Both the position numbers and the translations under genes were made by a program. The notes under the pieces are model-generated. The model saw only the letters and a program-made list of their open reading frames with translations, was not told the origin of the DNA and did no database searches. A stretch of DNA of 64,000 nucleotides, from positions 1,364,001 to 1,428,000 of the forward strand of contig JAJTTP010000008.1 of assembly GCA_023313575.1 (NCBI GenBank), given 5' to 3'. Source of the stretch: Eutypella sp. D-1 (lineage: Eukaryota > Ascomycota > Sordariomycetes > Xylariales > Diatrypaceae). Positions 58,301-64,000 of the stretch are shown here, in pieces (the first letter of the stretch is position 1; every line of letters starts with the position of its first letter).

Positions 58301-61300
58301 CTGGCTACTTCTTACCTATTAAGTAACTAGTAGCTGACCTACCTACATTCCCAGTCCATCATAACGTAAGTAGATATGTATGCAGTATGCACGTCGGGGA
58401 TTTTCTCTTTCTTCCTTGCCGTTATCACCTTACCTATTTTCCCTATCTCCTCTCTCCATAACCCGAATGCCGATTAGCGTAGAGGAACTGGGCTGTAGGC
58501 TGCAGCAGCAAGCATCTCGCAGCATCTTGCATCTGCTCGATATCTACGGATACCTACCTGAGTGAACAAGCTAAACCCACCACCAGCTAATTACGAAACA
58601 GGTAGGCATCGCTTATAGTCGAATGCTTGAGACCGGCAATGCCTCCCCGGAAGCTTGAAGCTTGTCCTACTTCTACCTACATGCTTAGCTTATGGGTCTA
58701 ATACGTTTGACAGTTACACACCTGGGTACATCCTTCGAAGAGGAAATCCCGTCTGCTACCTGATTATCTCCGAGAGCAAGACGATCACATAAAGTTTGTA
58801 CGTACTAATAGCCGCGCGTGCTTGATGGTGGAGTTTAACCTCTGGTTGGGTTTGGAGCATACGTACGTATACGGATACGCTACGCCCTGTCTGCCCGGTG
58901 GCCGAACCACCCGAAGTAATAAAAGAAAAGGAAAAGTTGTACGAAGTACGCAATTAAGGTCTATATTGAAAGGCAGGGTCATTTGGTAGAGTCAATAGTA
59001 CACTGGGAATTAGAAGTGTTCAAGCATTCTGGGTAGGGCTGTGGATATGTGGGGGTGGGTGGGTTATAATAACGTACTATAGACTAAAACTGAGACCAAA
59101 CGGAGATGTGACAAATTAGATATGCAGTAGCATCTGGAAACCGTTTAGCTTTATGGGCCTCCCTCTGACCTTTTGAATAATTAGCACATTTAAGCAAATC
59201 CTCGAGTCCCTCTACGACCATAGTACAGATAATTCCTGATTCCTGAAACATTACCCTCGCGGTTTGGGGCCCCCGCCATGTGGGGTGTAGGAAGAAGGGG
59301 AAGAAGGAAAGGGAGAGGAGGATACAACTCAGTCGATCTTATCATTCTAGCACCACATTGGCACATTCTGCACAATATGGTACCTTACATTACTTACGAC
59401 GTAGATACAATGAAAAATATCCCCAAGTAGGACCGGCGCCGGGCGCCGAACCCGGGAACGGGGCGGTCCCCACCACCATTCTCTTTCCTTTTTGCCTTTT
59501 GACTCCTGTGAAACAATTCTGGACTTTTCCTTGGCGAATCGATTTTGCGTAATGTGACGTGACGATAAGATGGTCGCGCCTCAATCCCAACAGGCCCCCC
59601 AGGCCTCCCTTCCCTCCCATCTCACCTAGGTCTCACCTGTCTGCCAGCTGGTAGTTAACTACCTAATCATCATCTGACCTGCCTAGCTGTGCATCATTAG
59701 GTATAGAATCCTGATAGGGGGAGGTGTGAGTCCATCTACCAAGGTCAACTTTCTTTCTACTCAGCCGGACCCTAAAATTCAGTCTAACTATACTCCGTAT
59801 CCCGTACTCCCGTTACCATGCACACAATCATGGCATACATTGATGCCGTACAGCTTAGCACTCAGGCACGGGTTCTCCATAGCTAATTCCAGACCTGTCG
59901 TCGCTTTCCTGTTCCGCAAGACCCCAAGCAGGCAATCGAGACGGATCTAAGGTTTTAGTGTAGGGGGTTTAGCGGTTTTCCCCGTCGATCTTCCCGTGTC
60001 GCACCGTTCGTTGGCGATCTTGACAGGCACAAGGTCCAGCCTGCCAGAATAACCTGTAGCTACAAGGTCTAATTTCACGCCAACGCCAGGAAGACAGGTA
60101 TCCCAGACCATGCTGGCGACCTGCTGTCACTTCGACCGCCCGAAGCCGCCTCGCCCGGCCTACCTTGGCTCTGTACGAATGAGACGATAGTTACGTACTT
60201 CAGGGTCGAGCGACGAACAGCCCCCCTGTGCAACTCCCTCTTTCAGCATCGCGTTAGCGGCTTGCTTCCTCGCGCACACAGGTTTTGTGATTTTCCGTCC
60301 GAACTGCGATGAGTATAGCGCTGTCATGAGGATCGATGACCTCTTTTTCCTGGACTTGACTACGACACTACGTTGGGTAGGTATGTAGGGCAGACAAGGA
60401 GGCATGCAGCGGCTCGTGGTCTCGTGGCCTCTCTGGTTTTTTTTCCCTCCCCTGTTGCTCGTCCCGCGTCATATCGTCCGTTTTTGCTTGGGCCCCTCTT
60501 CTTGCTCTGCCACCCCTCTTCTTGAAAGAGGGGATTCATCGTGCCGTCTTGTTCTGCTGTCTCGTTCGACGTGGATACGTACGTGCTCTCTCCACCACAC
60601 ATGCCCAGGGAACTCCATCTATAAACCAGGCAGGAAAGAGAGGAGTGGGAGGTTGAAGGGTCCCTGACAGACCAAGCTGCACGTATGATAGACTGGTGCT
60701 GCTACCATTGCCACTTCTGCACGGGAGACCTGCAAGAGAGGTGCGCTTACTTAGGTTGTTTCCCGCCTAATGCAAAGTCACTCAAGGGGGGGGGGGGGTA
60801 GGGTTGAAGGCGGGGCGCGCGCTGCATGCAATTTCTTAAGGATGGACGGCCGGATTGCAGCTGCAGCCCGTTTAAGTCGAAGCGGCGTCGTAGGGTATGC
60901 ATGCACGATGCTTCCCCGGTTGCCCGATGTTGGACCCCTAACTTGGCCATTCCTGGCCTTTTCGCTTCATGTACACGATATTGCAGGATGGGACCGGAGG
61001 AGAAATAGTAGCTAGTGATTGACGACTGAGGCTGAACGAGGCAAGGTGTCTTAGATCGCGTCAGATTCTTAACCAGCTTCCCCTCGATCACCCTACCTCC
61101 TTGTCTATAACTGCATCCCTATTCTCTATCTACTCCATAGATGTGTTCAACTAAGAAACGTGATAGCTTAGCCCTACAACTAGAGTTCTTGGAGTGCAGG
61201 CGTGTGTTAATTAGCATCAATTACATGCATACCCAGTATCCATTGATGTGTGTCGAGGACCTCGATGAGGATTGGTCTGGTGTCAAAGAGCGCGACGGCA

Positions 61301-62640
61301 CTGCTGTACCCTAGCTCTACCTGATCCTTCTAAGGTTAAGTGAAAAAATCCTAAATGATGTGTACCGGATACGACGACGACGCTCATTTGTCGACTGAGA
61401 ACGCAACCTATGGAGAAGTCATTCGTGGACATGGACGGGAACCAAGAGATGCCCCATCCAGGTTCATGCAGGCGCGGTATTGGGTGCCCCATTTCTTGAG
61501 ATATAGAATAACGTGCATTGGGTTGGATTGGATGGGATGAGATAGGATGGTATGCAATATACGAAGCAACCTCCAGGGCTTGGAAGTTATCCGCACGCTC
61601 TAACTTCGTACGGGTAAGCATCTAATTCATCTACCGGCTGATGGTTATTTCATCAAGCTACCAGGTACCTAAGCTCTGGGAATTCTCCATTACGACCTTT
61701 AATATGAGGTCCATATAATATATATATTTATATAAACAAACCCGTAGACATTACCTAGAATACTTCTTGCATATATGGATACGTACTCCTCCTGAATGTA
61801 CAATATATCTTGGTAGGTATACATACACTGGCAGACTGGTTACCTCTAGGTATAGGTATACATTGTACGTAAATAGGCGAATGGACCCGATATCCACCAC
61901 TTGCATCAATGGAGACATTCATGTACCTATGTACCTAGGTATATAAGTACATGCTTGGAAGTAAAAGGGTATGAAGTGCCCCCCAGTTACCCACCAAGCA
62001 TCCCGTCTCGGGAAGCGAATGTGTACGTACTCCGTAACTCATCTAAGTACATATATAGGTACCTCAGATAGGTCAGGTACAGAGGATGGCCCATTTGACC
62101 CGGTAGACCCAGTTTGAACCCAGCAAATCCAAAAGTGGTCAAGCGGCTCCCGCATCAGAACTCCGCTCCACCTTATACCCACTCTCCCATCTCCCATCGG
62201 CCCCAGGATTTTGCTCCCGGGTCTACCCCTGCACAGCATGTGCTTCTATCATGGACCCCTACCCAACACCATCCCCTTTTGGTCACTACAACATCCACTA
62301 TACATCCCTACCTTCTCCTTGATGTTCCTGTCTCTGTCCCTGTCTCTGTCCCTGGTTGTCGTCCCTTTTCCCACATCCATGCTCCCTGTCATTACCCTGT
62401 GGTACGTATACTTAGCTAACTACTTTTACCTAGGGTAACTACCTAGGCCTACTTATTTCTGTCTGTACCTGGTATCGGTTCTTTCATGCTATGCTTCCGG
62501 GGTCTGCGGTACTTCAAGGATACCTCCAGGGCCTTCCATGTTGACGGGTCTGATAGGAAAACATACCCGCTTCAAGCAGAATAAACAGAATAGGAAAGGC
62601 ACCATCCGTGACAAGGCAGAAAAAAAGAAAGAATAGGAAC
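55341..62640. other. Intergenic, no supported gene; simple repeats
   Basis: Here the sequence again looks like the intergenic DNA of the gene-dense core: A-run at 55552-55565, G/C-rich tracts (55768-55800, 60786-60798), degenerate GCAAATA-type heptamers at 57138-57187, CTA/CTG trinucleotides at about 57262-57306, and TACCTAGGTA-type motifs around 57655-57690, 61800-61950 and 62045-62065. Short frames such as 59280-59552 and 61283-61621 (minus) have no family features. Confidence 0.5.
57262..57306. repeat. CTA/CTG trinucleotide tract
   Basis: Interspersed CTA, CTG and CCA triplets form an imperfect microsatellite with no open frame of interest around it. Confidence 0.7.
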
Positions 62641-62654
62641 AGGCATCATCGAGG

Positions 62655-62709
62655 TACCCTACAGATACCCTAAAGATACCCTAGAGACACCCTGCCGACA
62701 CCCTAGAGA
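62655..62709. repeat. 11-base minisatellite, five copies
   Basis: Five consecutive 11-base units follow the pattern YACCCTRNMGA: TACCCTACAGA, TACCCTAAAGA, TACCCTAGAGA, CACCCTGCCGA, CACCCTAGAGA. The CCCTA core recalls the telomeric unit but the spacing is wrong for a telomere. Confidence 0.9.
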
Positions 62710-62729
62710 GAGGATCATCGTCATCAACG

Positions 62730-64000
62730 TACCATGAAGTGGAAGGCGACCTATTTTTTTTCTTCTTTACCTATCTCCTCCTTAACCTTGGAATCTTTCA
62801 ACCGTTTTATCCCTCCTTTTCTTTTCGTTGCCGTTGCTATCTTTATCTTTTCCTTTCCTTTTTCCGTCTCCGTTAAGATACAACTCACCCCAACTTCCCT
62901 GTTCCCGCCTAGTACGCATGTACAGGTAGTCAGGTGGTCTGGTTCCTGCAGGTCGTCGACTCGATACTTCAGACTTCCCGTTGTCTCTGTCCCCCACCCT
63001 AACACACACACTCTCTCTCTATCAACGCCGGCGGCCGTTGTATATACTTATGTTATCACCTTGAAAAATCTTGCTTCGCTTGTTCCACTTAGAGTCGTTC
63101 TTTCTCAGCGTTTCCCAGAATTCGAGATTCCAGGTTTCAGAATCCAGATACCCTCAACCCCCCTTTTTCCCAAGTGCCGAACTCAGATGCAGAATCGGCA
63201 GGCCAGCTTGGTGACCCTTCCGTTCAGAGATCTCCCGGTCCTCCCACCCTCCTTCCCGTCCCCGGAGAAGGACTTGGCATGACTGTCTAAGTAATAATTG
63301 TAATCGCATCGTCTCGAAAAGCAAAAGAAAGAGTGAAGAAAAAAACCCCAAGACTGGCTAATATCTTCGAGGTCTATAAACGAAACACTTCTGTCCGTCT
63401 GAGTTCCCGTCCCATGGACATATAAGTTAACACCCCGTCGCTAACGTTGCCAAGGTATCTTTTCCCGCCTCAGTTGTGTGACCTTACGGATCCTTCTTCA
63501 TACTACTGTACTTGCTTGGGCTTTTATTGGAGGCGTATCTTCAATTCGCCTGTCTGGCACACTTTTCAACGACTGTTTGACAAGACTCGCTCAGTGGATG
63601 CTATGCTTCCCTCGTGGTGATCACAGTCTTTATAATAGGTCTCCGACCCAACCTTCTTAGAGGTTCGCCACTAGTGCTCCAAAATATTCGGCTTGTCAGA
63701 ACCAACTTCAACAATACGTGGACGACTCCGGATATACCACCCAGGCTTGAGAACTGTGCTGTGTGATACTCACCAACGACTCTCGTCACATTAACTCCCA
63801 TTGGCACCTATTCGAGCCTTCGACCTAGGCCCCAGGACAAGTTTAGCTGGACAGTATATAGGATTCTCTGGAGTAGGGGATATCAACCAAAGTGCCCGTA
63901 CACTCTCGCCAGAGACCGCCTTCGATCCCTGTATTCGACTCGACATAGCTTCACTTGCTATCGCCATCGAACTCTTCTATCGACAAGATATACGTCCACT
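62730..64000 (+). promoter_or_regulatory. Leader-like pyrimidine-rich region, possible 5' flank of a gene beyond the window
   Basis: The plus strand is C/T-rich from about 62755 to 63250, like the segments upstream of GDE1 and YME1. Several tiny ORFs follow: ATG at 63280 (three codons), at 63414 (three codons) and at about 63599 (20 codons). The open frame at 62734-63282 is low-complexity and I do not call it a protein. The reading as a long 5' leader with upstream ORFs is inference. Confidence 0.35.

Noticed and set aside
62734..63282. 182-codon plus-strand frame rich in Ser, Pro, Phe and Leu
   Set aside because: The composition is explained by C/T-rich leader sequence; no domain is visible.

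Overview
The window looks like nuclear DNA of a filamentous ascomycete, most likely a sordariomycete. Genes are split by short introns of about 55-220 bases with GTRNGY-like donors, and several introns show CTAAC-type branch sites. Protein families are eukaryotic, leaders are long and pyrimidine-rich, and intergenic DNA carries poly-C/poly-G tracts and dispersed ACCTACCTAGGTA-type motifs. The taxonomic placement is inference from these features, not from a search.

Layout. 1-9 kb is gene-poor, with one small spliced cysteine-containing protein at 3529-3990. 9-33 kb is the gene-dense core. In order it holds prefoldin subunit 4 (-), a PRMT5/Hsl7 arginine methyltransferase (+), the spliceosomal protein SmF (-), a CZIB/UPF0587 zinc protein (-), a mitochondrial-type PPR protein (+), the SPX-ankyrin-GDPD glycerophosphodiesterase Gde1 (+) and the mitochondrial i-AAA protease Yme1 (+). 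A single-pass membrane protein with a Cys-rich ectodomain and a long proline/glutamine/glycine-rich tail follows at about 37.0-39.2 kb (+). From 39.2 kb to the end, nearly 25 kb, I find no gene I can support. That stretch contains an AT-rich, strand-skewed island at about 42.9-43.9 kb, some simple repeats, and a leader-like pyrimidine-rich segment at 62.7-64.0 kb that may precede a gene beyond the window.

The core genes are housekeeping functions: chaperone, RNA splicing, arginine methylation (which in other eukaryotes targets Sm proteins), mitochondrial RNA and protein quality control, and phosphate/glycerophospholipid turnover. PRMT5 and SmF are convergent neighbours and functionally related in the literature, but nothing in the sequence shows this is more than chance. 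Three genes begin with very small start-codon exons (6, 15 and 17 nt). I rebuilt exon structures by hand; each spliced frame was checked to be continuous and divisible by three. I found no tRNA, rRNA, CRISPR array, intact transposon or clearly novel system.
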